Assembly (NCBI GenBank): GCA_035610365.1
Contig: CM069432.1
Location: 82,340,520-82,404,519 of the forward strand
Length of the DNA: 64,000 nt
From: Aquatica leii
Lineage: Eukaryota > Arthropoda > Insecta > Coleoptera > Lampyridae
Direction of reading: 5' to 3'
In this document: positions 54,405-64,000 of the stretch, one piece after another
Layout of the letters: each line of letters starts with the position of its first letter
How positions within the stretch are numbered: the first letter of the stretch is position 1
Notes under the pieces: generated by a model
Database searches by the model: none
What the model was told of the DNA's origin: nothing
Seen by the model: the letters and a program-made list of their open reading frames with translations, nothing else
Made by a program: the position numbers and the translations under genes

Positions 54405-54499
54405 CTAAAATAATAATTTATGTTAAATTAACGACTTAGGTACAAACAATAGATTTTGATTAAGCTAATATTATATATACAAATCAGTTTAATACACAT

Positions 54500-56462
54500 A
54501 ATAAGGGGTCAGGACATTTTGATTATAACATTATGAAAAAATGTTCATTTTTATCTTTATTTTCCAATAATAGTCGTTTATTGGTGTTTGAACTGACTTT
54601 TTTTTTGATCATTTTTGACCATTGCTGTTGAGTCGAATAGAAAAAAATAATTCATTTAGTTAACTGCAGTCAGTGTTAAGGTAAGCCCGTATTTGACGCG
54701 TACGCGTAAAGCGTATTACATGCGCATACGCGTGCTTGAAACGAACATGTAGAAAATTGAATTTTCTACGCGTAGAAAATAACAATTGCCTACATGACAC
54801 GTTTAATGTAGAAAATGTCGAGTGTGTAGAATATGTTAAAAATACAAATAAAATACGGAAAATAAAATATTTAAAAGAAAAGCAAGTTCTGAAAGAGCAA
54901 CAGGCTCCAAAAAAAAGATAAATAGTTATTAAGTATTTACTGTGCTACCAAACATAAAAACACCCTGTGAAATATACTTTTGTACCTCGATTTACCTAAC
55001 CGCGCAAAATTTTGTTCAAATTTATTTGAAAATTCTCTTCAAAATCGTCAAATATTTGTTTATAAATTTCGTCGACGTTTTGGTTCCATTTTACGTTGTT
55101 ACATGTTATATTCTTTTTACGTTTTAAAAAAATCTATTTAAATTTCCTTCTATAACATTTGGTAAGTATTTTTTAGGTTAGAATTGTCCCTATTTGATTT
55201 ATAGCACAGAATAAGTTACTTATTGTGTTTACAATAAAAACAGTATTAATTAATGAATAAAATAGTTATTTTGTATTACAGTCATGGAAAGCAGAAAATG
55301 AAAAAAAATATTTGTTTTGAAGCACGAAACATTCATAACTTCATCGATTCCTTTTTGTACATAAATTACAGCTGATCAGTAGATATATCCAACCGAAAAA
55401 GCAGATCAATTTGCTGCTGCTGCAACAAGGAATTCTGTGAATTATTGAAAGATTCTGATGTTGCCGAAGACTCACCCTCCAAAAAAAGTGTCTACTGGTC
55501 AACAAAATGCAATTAGATCCTTACCAAAGTAATGTTTACACATGAAATATATACTGCTGGTAATCAAGTTATATATAACCAAACTATTAGTAGAAAAAAT
55601 TAAAACAAGATCACCTACATGGAAGAACATGAAACTTGGTATAAGTATATTTTCAAATTGGGGTTGGTATAATAATAAACGCAATCTTTCAATAAAATGG
55701 AATGATAAGGCTGAGAACGTAAACAACTAGTTACATATTTATAGAAAACCTACATTTGGCAATTATGGAAAATTGATAAGTGTTGGTATAGTCTGATGAA
55801 GAACCTAGTATTTATAAATCTGGTGAAGTTAAATAACAACGTAATATAGTGCATTTGTAAGGGTTTCTTAACAATGGCCTTCTTATTTAAATCACAAGCA
55901 AAGTAATTATCATGGTGACTTCACCTACGCAATCTTCGAAGAATTACTGAAAAAACAGCTTATTCTAAATCTACACCTAAAAGGTCTTATCGTTATCTAC
56001 TCTAAGGATATAGATAAAGTTGACTCAGAGTAATCGATAAAAAGATATTTAATCGTGATTTGAAACAATAAGAATCTTTATAACTCAAATATGAAAATCA
56101 CTATTTATAATGGTATCTAAGCAATATACCGCATCAAAGTTATTAGGTAGATAAATTGCTGTCATGCTATATAGACATACTGTTATTCTATTTTCTCTCC
56201 ATCACACAATGTCTTACATCCAATTATAATTATATCAAGTGTCATGAAAACAAACGTTTCAATAAAGTCTTAAAATGTTTTTTTTTTACTTTTGAGGTTA
56301 TTAACTATTAAATCAAAATATAAATAAAAGGAAAATATCAAATTGTATTCTTCTAGGCTGTCATCGACAGATTTGTCATTACTAAAACCTAAAACCAAGC
56401 GTCGAATCTGCTCGGTACACACTAATGAAGCTTTTGCTTTAATGGTTTTAGTTTATACCAAT
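54500..56462. other. gene-free stretch
   Basis: AT-rich with scattered stops. I looked for further thyroglobulin-type exons on the minus strand and saw none. A local patch with several ACGCGTA motifs lies near 54700-54780. Confidence 0.5.
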
Positions 56463-56798
56463 TGTTTGCGCTATCGATTTTACTTTTCATAATATTTGAA
56501 TATGTATAGAACTGTAAAAAATGTTTTGATGCTTATGCCTTTGTGTATGTATTTAATCACCGATTGTGGAATTTTCCACAACCTTGTAATATTTTAACAG
56601 GTATTTTAGAAGGTCGTTGCAGTACCTTTACCACCCCCTTCACCATTCTTTTGTAAACGAATTTACCTGAACGGGTAGTTGGTTGGTACTCTTCAAAGAA
56701 ATAACTTGTAATGCAAGAAAATAAATAAGTTTGTTAAAACTAAGTTTTTGTTTTAATTATAAAATTATAATTTAAAGAAGTTATCAACTACTCAAACA
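56463..56798 (+). repeat. 5' LTR of the BEL/Pao element
   Basis: 336 bp, starting TGTTTGCGC and ending CTCAAACA. Confidence 0.95.
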
Positions 56799-56974
56799 TG
56801 GTCCTTCGTACAGCCGAATACTGACAGCGATTAATTAATCTGGATTCAAGGAACATAACTTATATATAAAACTTGTGGTGAGTCACACTTTTCCTAAATA
56901 ACTGTTAATCCTTGTCCTATTGTTAAAGAATTGTGTTGTTAGTGTAATTTCAAAAATACGTTAAAAATTATAAA

Positions 56975-58684
56975 ATGTCTACTCATAATCAAAACGTTGA
57001 TGTTGATCAAAATGTAGAAATAGAAAAAGAATTAAAAGACTTAATCTTCAAAAGAGGTTTATTAAAATCTAAATTAACTAGATTTATCAATGCGGTCAAT
57101 AATTTCGACAGTATAAATTCAAAAGAGTTAAAATTTCGTTTAGCAAAATTTGAGCCCACTTGGGATCAATACGATGAGGTTCAATCGCAAATTGAAATGT
57201 ATGTGACTGATTCTGATCAAGAAAATGATCGCGTTAATTTTGAAAACCAATTTGCACAAATCATTGCAAAAGCAGAAAATCTTATTTCAAATTGTGAAAA
57301 TCACTCATCTTTTAATACACATAGTTCAAACGCTAATTCATGCGAAAACAATGTTAAAGTTAAATTACCAACGCTGCACTTACCATCATTTAATGGGGAT
57401 TACGAAAAATGGTTATTTTTTGCAGACACATTTAACTCGTTAATAAATGAAAATAATAGTTTAAATAACATCGAAAAGTTTCATTATTTAAAGTCGTGCC
57501 TAAAAGGAGACGCTTGCAGTGTCATCGAGTCATTAAGCGTAACTTCTAATAATTATGAAACAGCGTGGCAGTTATTAAAAAATCGGTATCAAAATAAGAG
57601 ATTAATAATTAAAAATCACATTTCTGCAATTTTAAATTTGAACCCGGTACAAAAAGATTCTGCACATTCCTTAAGACAATTATTAAACGATTTAAATAGT
57701 AATCTTAGGTCATTAAAAACATTAGACGTTCCCGTTGATCATTGGGATCTGATAATAATTCAATTAATTACTATTAAGTTTGACCATATAACAAACAAGG
57801 AGTGGGAGCTAGTATCAATAAACGATGATTTGCCTACAATGTCACAAATGCAAAATTTCTTAGAACGTCGATGTCAAATGTTAGAAGCCGTGAGTAAAAC
57901 AAAAATTCCATTTCTTTAATCAAATAAACAATCATCGCGATCAGTTAATTATATTCAAATGAAAGAAAACTTACCGAGTTGTATGCTTTGTAAAAATGCC
58001 CATTATATAAACGAATGTTCGGAGTTTTTAAAATTAACGGTTCTCGATAGGATTAATGAATGTAAAAAACTTAAACTGTGTACAAATTGTTTAAAACGAA
58101 ATCATGGTGCAAGCACCTGTTTTTCAAAATATAAATGTAATGTTTGCCATAAGAAACATCACAAACTACTTCATGTACCTACAGTCGATACAACTGAAAA
58201 TATTGATACAACTTCAATAAATCAACCATCTACTTCTACAACAATTAATTATTGTAACGAATTTTCTACAACTAGTCAAGTATTACTTTCAACCGCACTA
58301 GTCAATGTATATGATAATAAAGGTGTTATTCATACTTGTAGGGCACTTTTAGATGTAGGTTCACAATCAAACATAATAACAAAAGGCTTATGTGATAAAT
58401 TAAATTTAAAGTGCAATAAAATCAATCAAACTATTAGCGGTATTACCGAAATTATGAATAAGGTTGCTCATTCAACAAATATAAAAATTAAATCTCGTTT
58501 TAATAGTTTCAATGCTAACATTACATGCTTAGTATTGCCAAAAATAACTTCAAATCTGCCATCCTTTTCGTTTGATTATAAACAATTAGTTATTCCAAAA
58601 AACATTCAACTGTCTGATCCACAGTTTAATATATCAGCACCTATAGATTTATTGATCGGGCTGAATTATTTTGGCAAGTATTAG
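56975..58684 (+). pseudogene. gag: BEL/Pao Gag and protease region
   Basis: It starts MSTHNQNVDVDQNVEIEKEL. A DUF1759-type Gag domain (LPTLHLPSFNGDYEKWLFFA, KFHYLKSCLKGDACSVIESL) runs to a TAA at 57917, after which the same frame continues. Next come a Cys-rich nucleocapsid part (CMLCKNAHYINEC, CTNCLKRNHGASTC, CNVCHKKHHKLLH) and an aspartic protease with LLDVGSQSNIITKGL, where the usual DTGS or DSGS is DVGS. One base is lost near 58652 and another near 58697, which separates this part from RT. Confidence 0.88.
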
Positions 58685-58685
58685 A

Positions 58686-61160
58686 TAATGGTAATATAAA
58701 TTAGGTATTAACGCGCCTGTCCTACAAAAAACTTATTTTGGGTGGGTAGTAGGGCGTAACATTTCAAAGATAGGTTCTAATAATGTAACGGTATGCAATC
58801 TTTCAATGAATGCATTAGATAAAAAATTGACTACATTTTGGGAATTAGAAGAAATTGAAACTAAATTGCCTTTAAATACTTTCGATAACGAATGCGAAAA
58901 ACACTTTCAAAAAACTCATACGCGTGATGAACACGGTCGTTATATTGTAAGACTTCCATTTAAATCAAATGCAAAACCGTTAGGACTTTCACGTCAAAAT
59001 GCTGAAAAACGACTATTAAGTTTAGAACGAAAATTAAACAGTAATTATAATATGCGTAACGAATACATTAAATTCATGAACGAATATTTAAAACTTAAAC
59101 ACATGGAATTAGTTCCCGATGATTACTTCAGTTCTAACGAAATAAATCAAGCAAATTTCTTACCCCATCACGCGGTTATCAAAAATTCTAGTATAACAAC
59201 AAGGGTTCGAGTTGTATTTGATGGCTCAGCCAAAACTTCTAATAATGTATCGCTCAACGATAATCTTTTAGTAGGGCCTACCATACAACACGATTTATTT
59301 TCAATACTAATACGATTTAGAAGTTATAAATTTGTATTGACGGCAGATATCACTAAGATGTACCGTCAGATCTTAATTCACCCGAACGATAGAAAATATC
59401 AAATGATTCTGTGGCGGAGACATCCCAACGAGGATATAAAAACTTATCGATTAAATACTGTTACTTATGGGACGTCTTCTGCGCCATTTTTAGCCATTCG
59501 CACTTTGCAACAATTAGCCTGCGATGAGCAACAAAGATTTCCTTTAGCGTACTCAATTATTTTACGAGATTTCTATGTCGACGATGTTTTAACTGGCGCA
59601 GACAGTATTGAAAAATTAATAAAAATACGTAGCGACTTATCTGAGACTCTAAATAGAGGTGGATTTCAACTTAATAAGTTTGTTTCTAACAGTAAGGAAG
59701 TTTTAACTTTTTTTAATAACTCAGGTCAAGAAGAAGCAGTTCAATTAAATAGAGATGACGATTGTAAAACCCTCGGTTTATCATGGAATCCAAGCTTAGA
59801 TATATTTAAATATGCAGTTCAAATCGATAACCCACCAATAAAAATTACAAAACGAACAATTTTGTCTAGTACGTCACAGTTGTTTGACCCATTAGGTTTG
59901 ATAGGGCCTGTTATAATAAGAGCAAAGTTAATATTGCAAAAATTGTGGGCTTTAAAATTAGATTGGGATAAACTTGTGCCATCAGATTTAGCTAAGGAAT
60001 GGATTGAATTTATAGAGCAACTCAATCATTTAAACAAATTTCAGATTTCGCGAAAAATTATATCCAATCATGAACCAAAATTAATAGACATTCATGGGTT
60101 TTGTGATTCATCCGAAATTGCGTATGGGGCTGTAGCGTACCTAAGAATTACAGATGTGTACGATAATTACACTTCAAATCTTTTGTGTGCAAAATCGCGT
60201 GTGGCGCCACTAAAGAAACTGACGATTCCAAGACTAGAACTATGTGGTGCTCTTTTGCTAGCAAGACTGATGCATCGGGTAATAACCTCGTTAAATTTAA
60301 CTATTAATAAAAAATATTATTGGACGGATTCATCAATAGTTTTAGCTTGGATAAAGAATTCTAAAAACTTAAAAACATTTGTAGCCAATCGAGTAGGGGA
60401 AATTCATAGCTTAACTGCCATAAATGATTGGCGTCATATAAATACAAAATATAACCCCGCTGATATTATATCACGCGGTGCACAAGCGTCGCTATTACTT
60501 AACAATTGCGCTTGGTTCTTCGGTCCTAGTTGGCTTTCAAAAGACGAAATAAATTGGCCAGTTAGCGACATAAACATTAATGACGTTGAAGAAACGGATT
60601 TCGAGAGAAAAGAGATGCATTATGTAGCGTTAAATAGAGTAACTTGTGATTTTATATTGAACAAATACTCGATCTTTACTAAACTAGAAAGAGTAATGGC
60701 ATATTGTTTAAGGTTTATTCATAATTGTAAGTTTGTAAAAAATAGAATTTTAGGTAGTTTAACTTCTATAGAAATTAATCTCGCAAAAATAAAAATATTT
60801 AAATTAGTTCAACTTGATGAATTTAACGATGACATAAATCATATAAAAAGGTATCAAATGGTATCTAAATCAAGTAAATTATTGTCTTTGAACCCAGTTT
60901 TAGACGAAAACAAAATTTTAAGAGTAGGTGGTAGGTTAAAAAATGCGGAAATTGCGTCAGATCAAAAACATCCCATTATTCTGCCTCATAATCATCATAT
61001 AACGACACTTTTAATTAATTTAGAACATATTAAGCAACTGCACGCTGGTCCTCAAGCTACCCTTGCGGCAATTCGACTAAAATATTGGCCATTAAAAGGC
61101 AAAACAATAGTTCGAAAGATTCTGCATAATTGTGTAACGTGTTTTCGAGTAAAACCATAA
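58686..61160 (+). CDS. pol: BEL/Pao reverse transcriptase, RNase H and integrase zinc domain
   Basis: Open from about 58700; the first Met is at 58806. RT contains VRVVFDGSAKTSNNVSLND, FVLTADITKMYRQI, TYGTSSAPFLAIRTL and the catalytic FYVDDVLTGADS. RNase H follows with DIHGFCDSSEIAYGAVAYL and YYWTDSSIVLAWI. The integrase HHCC domain (LEHIKQLHAGPQATLAAIRL then CVTCFRVK) ends at a TAA at 61158. The reading frame after that stop is the same as before it. These domains copy the RNA into DNA and begin integration. Confidence 0.9.
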
Positions 61161-61175
61161 TGTGTACAACAAATA

Positions 61176-62165
61176 ATGGGTGATTTACCACAACATAGAG
61201 TTGAATTGTCACGTCCTTTTACCAATTGCGGCGTAGATTATGCAGGACCCATATTGATAAAGGACGGACAAGGTAGAAGTAAAAAAAGAATAAAGTCTTA
61301 CATAGCAGTTTTTGTATGCTTCGCGACAAAGGCTGTTCACATAGAACTAGTTTGCGATTTAACATCAAAAACGTTCTTAAATGCGTTTAAAAGGTTTATG
61401 TCACGGAGAGGAAAGGTACTTCATATTTATTCAGATAACGCAACGACATTTGTCGGTGCAAATCGTGAGTTAATATCAGATTTTAAAACTTTATTTACGG
61501 CAAAAAATTTTCAAACTGAATTTATTGACCCATTGACATTAGATAACATCAATTGGCACTTTATTCCCCCTAGATCTCCGCATTTTGGCGGCTTATGGGA
61601 GGCAAGCATTAAATCAATAAAATACCATTTAAAACGAATAGTGGGAAATACGTTTTTAACTTATGATGAGATGTACACTCTCTTAACCCAAATAGAAGCT
61701 TGTCTCAATTCAAGACCTCTAACAACATTGAGTGATGATCCTAACGACCTTACTCCTCTTACTCCGGCACATTTCCTAATTGGTGACTCACTAACTGCGC
61801 CCATTGAAAGAGATATTATGAATGTACCGTCTAATCGGCTTAATCGTTGGGAACGGATCCAGCAAATGACACAGCATTTCTGGAAACGCTGGACTACTGA
61901 ATACTTAAGTCAAGTGCAACAACGAAGCAAATGGAAAAAACAAGGTCAGCACAACCTAAAAATTGGTACCGTCGTTACAATTAAGGACGACAACTTACCA
62001 CCGTTACAGTGGCGTCTGGGACGCATTGTGGAGCTACATGCCGGCCAAGATAGTGTCGTTAGAGCCGTTTCTATCAAAACCGCGAGTGGTATTATTAAAC
62101 GTGGTGCAATAAAGGTGTGTCCGTTACCCCTAAATAAAAACACTGATGAATGTGAACTAGTGTAA
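61176..62165 (+). CDS. pol: BEL/Pao integrase core and C-terminus
   Basis: Continues Pol after the nonsense codon at 61158. The catalytic core has Asp in GVDYAGPILIK, Asp in IYSDNATTFVGA and Glu in GGLWEASIKSI. The DUF5641-type C-terminal domain follows with FWKRWTTEYLSQVQQRSKW and IKRGAIKVCPLP. It ends 87 bases before the 3' LTR. All catalytic acidic residues are kept. Confidence 0.9.
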   Translation: MGDLPQHRVELSRPFTNCGVDYAGPILIKDGQGRSKKRIKSYIAVFVCFATKAVHIELVCDLTSKTFLNAFKRFMSRRGKVLHIYSDNATTFVGANRELISDFKTLFTAKNFQTEFIDPLTLDNINWHFIPPRSPHFGGLWEASIKSIKYHLKRIVGNTFLTYDEMYTLLTQIEACLNSRPLTTLSDDPNDLTPLTPAHFLIGDSLTAPIERDIMNVPSNRLNRWERIQQMTQHFWKRWTTEYLSQVQQRSKWKKQGQHNLKIGTVVTIKDDNLPPLQWRLGRIVELHAGQDSVVRAVSIKTASGIIKRGAIKVCPLPLNKNTDECELV

Positions 62166-62251
62166 ATAAACTTTAACTTAGAGTAATAGACTGATATTAA
62201 TTTAATTAACTTAAATAATTATTTGAAAGTCACCTTTCAAGGGGGCGAGTA

Positions 62252-62587
62252 TGTTTGCGCTATCGATTTTACTTTTCATAATATTTGAATATGTATAGAA
62301 CTGTAAAAAATGTTTTGATGCTTATGCCTTTGTGTGTGTATTTAATCACCGATTGTGGAATTTTCCACAACCTTGTAATATTTTAACAGGTATTTTAGAA
62401 GGTCGTTGCAGTACCTTTACCACCCCCTTCACCATTCTTTTGTAAACGAATTTACCTGAACGGGTAGTTGGTTGGTACTCTTCAAAGAAATAACTTGTAA
62501 TGCAAGAAAATAAATAAGTTTGTTAAAACTAAGTTTTTGTTTTAATTATAAAATTATAAATTAAAGAAGTTATCAACTACTCAAACA
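62252..62587 (+). repeat. 3' LTR of the BEL/Pao element
   Basis: 336 bp, same borders as 56463-56798. Differences seen include TGTGTGTG for TGTGTATG and AATTATAAATT for AATTATAATTT. Confidence 0.95.
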
Positions 62588-62808
62588 CCAATGTACATGG
62601 ATAAAATAAAAATGTTTACAATTAGAATTATAAAATGAATATAAATCCACATTTTTGCATCAATCACTATTTTCATCAATTTCTTGATGGAAATTGTTGA
62701 ACCTATTTACATTTAGAATAAAATAAAATTTTTGTTAGAAAGAAAAGTCTTTTTACATTTCTTTGATAATTATTGGACAAATTTTATTTAAATTCAAAAC
62801 TTTAGTAC

Positions 62809-63000
62809 CTACTGTCTTTGTGGGCGTTTTGCTTTGACTTTGGTAAAGGCTTCAATATTGCTACTCGGTCCACAGTAATACCATCTAATATGTACAGTTG
62901 TGATTGAACTTACTTCATAAGCAAAACAAAATTCTTCTGCAAGCCAAAAATTCAACATTGTATTATCGTTTAAACAGCAGTTACTTATTAAAGGTTCATT
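62809..63000 (-). CDS. candidate terminal exon of a further Cys-rich secreted gene
   Basis: Open frame ending at 62809 with CCLNDNTMLNFWLAEEFCFA, then VHIRWYYCGPSSNIEAF and a basic tail (KAKRPQRQ). AATAAA follows within about 25 bases. Cys spacing resembles exon 8 of the thyroglobulin-repeat gene (CC, then Cys, then WYC). The upstream acceptor is unclear. A possible internal intron (GCTTGCAG and GAA/GTAAGT) cannot be excluded. Confidence 0.3.
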   Translation of the reverse strand, partial: NEPLISNCCLNDNTMLNFWLAEEFCFAYEVSSITTVHIRWYYCGPSSNIEAFTKVKAKRPQRQ

Positions 63001-64000
63001 TAAAAAAATCCAACCCAGTTTTTTTAATTGCAAACATAAGAAAATGTAAAGACGAAAATGATACCACAGTATAATGTTCTTACAGTACGTTCACTCTCAG
63101 GAATATTTTTCCGTAAAATTTCACGGAGCATGATCGACTCGTGGTAACTAGCGCAGTAGCTCGTTTTTAGTAATTGTTATTGTTTACTAGTTTCATAACA
63201 TTTTTCATTATAATTTTATTAAAATTTTTGTGTAATGTAATATTTATCATCTGTTTGCTAAAATAATAGTAGTAATAATTCGAACCTTAGTTTTTTCGTA
63301 TAGTAGCTGATACAATAAGGCAAATTTTTAAAAAGTAAATTCATACGTTTATATACATCGGTTGAATTATATAGATGTAAAAATTGACTTAGAAATAGCG
63401 ATCGTACCGATTTGATGACAAAAGATGGTAACTATTGTTACAACCAAGTCAAAATATGCAGCAGTAATTTTGAAGATGGGATGTTTTCGTCATTGCTGAA
63501 AAATCGATTAAAATGAGATACTGTTTAGTTATTTGAATCAATACGGTTAAAAGTTAGTGCACCACGGCAGACTGTCGTAAGTTTAAGAATTAACACAATT
63601 AACATTGATATATAGGTTCTTTTTAAAAACCAATCGTGTATATATAAAACGTTTTCTTTCAGTTTCAAAATGTATGGAGAACAAACAAATCTATTAATAC
63701 ACACATCAAGTTCTACAATTGAGGATGAGACGTAGGGTACGTAGTTTCTTTTTTATTAATCAAATGTGTTATTGTAGGTTACAATTGTACTACTACTACT
63801 ACTACTACTTAAGTAGGTACAACCTGATTGTAGTTTTCATTATTTAGATTTAGCAACGACTCCAGCTAAATCCTCGAAAGGTATAGATTAATACATAGTC
63901 TTTAATAAGGTAGTGTTTTTTCTTTGTTTTTTAAATGTTTTTTCATAAACCTCATCAGCATTAACTACAAATACTTGATGAAGGTTAAAACTGCGGAGAA
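63001..64000. other. gene-free right edge
   Basis: AT-rich without supported genes. It contains a microsatellite of seven TAC units at 63788-63808. Confidence 0.5.
63788..63808 (+). repeat. (TAC)7 microsatellite
   Basis: Seven perfect TAC units. Confidence 0.9.

Larger units (their letters stand above)
56463..62587 (+). mobile_element. complete young BEL/Pao retrotransposon
   Basis: A 6,125-bp element. The two 336-bp LTRs (56463-56798 and 62252-62587) differ at very few bases. It has a 5-bp target duplication CCAAT (56458-56462 and 62588-62592), a primer-binding-site TGGTCCTTCG directly after the left LTR, and a purine tract AAGGGGGCGAG before the right LTR. It has a single Gag-Pol frame with two nonsense codons and two one-base losses. 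Confidence 0.95.

Noticed and set aside
54736..55127. Two 61-codon open frames
   Set aside because: AT-driven, Lys/Phe-rich translations without structure; no splice partners.
1..64000. CRISPR array, rRNA, prokaryotic operon or integrated bacterial DNA
   Set aside because: No regularly spaced short repeats with unique spacers, no rRNA core motifs, and all recognised genes are eukaryotic.

Overview
The window is AT-rich animal DNA, almost certainly from an insect. The evidence is short introns with GT-AG borders, a secreted protein split over eight small exons, and a dense load of arthropod-type transposable elements (BEL/Pao, Ty3/gypsy, Penelope-like, R2/R4-like LINE, piggyBac, hAT, pogo/Tigger). 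There is no operon, CRISPR array or rRNA. The species cannot be named from the sequence.

Host content. One host gene can be assembled completely. It lies on the minus strand (48864 down to 20589) and has eight exons whose phases all fit. It encodes a predicted 379-residue secreted protein with a signal peptide, a Cys-rich head and four thyroglobulin type-1-like modules. Its last two exons are duplicated at 54404-54075 with identical exon lengths. A third, weaker terminal exon candidate lies at about 63000-62809. Together these suggest a small tandem family on the minus strand. Two short exons of an unrecognised minus-strand gene lie at 3985-3733.

Layout. 1-3.6 kb: decayed pogo/Tigger transposase; a candidate 5' intron of that gene holds a complete non-autonomous hAT element, which holds two smaller repeats. 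5.6-10 kb: SINE-like and hAT-like repeats. 10-11.8 kb: dead copia fragment. 13.6-20.4 kb: an R2/R4-like LINE split by a complete gypsy element with 183-bp LTRs. 20.6-29.4 kb: exons 8 to 2 of the host gene, with MITEs and transposase remnants between them. 29.4-48.6 kb: host intron 1. It contains a plus-strand gypsy element split by a younger minus-strand gypsy, a 263-bp tandem repeat, a Penelope-like fragment, and a piggyBac relic interrupted by a 407-bp hAT element. 49.05-52.36 kb: a full-length hAT element ending 188 bp upstream of the host start codon. 54 kb: the duplicated host exons. 56.46-62.59 kb: a very young BEL/Pao element.

Most notable. The young minus-strand gypsy element (30973-37603) carries, after the integrase, a macro domain resembling the OARD1/TARG1 ADP-ribose hydrolase family, followed by a CCCH zinc finger. 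Its LTR promoter has heat-shock-element-like repeats upstream of a TATA box, and a strongly diverged relative at 21635-22040 keeps the same arrangement. Several nested insertions can be proved, because removing the insert and one target-site copy restores the outer reading frame.
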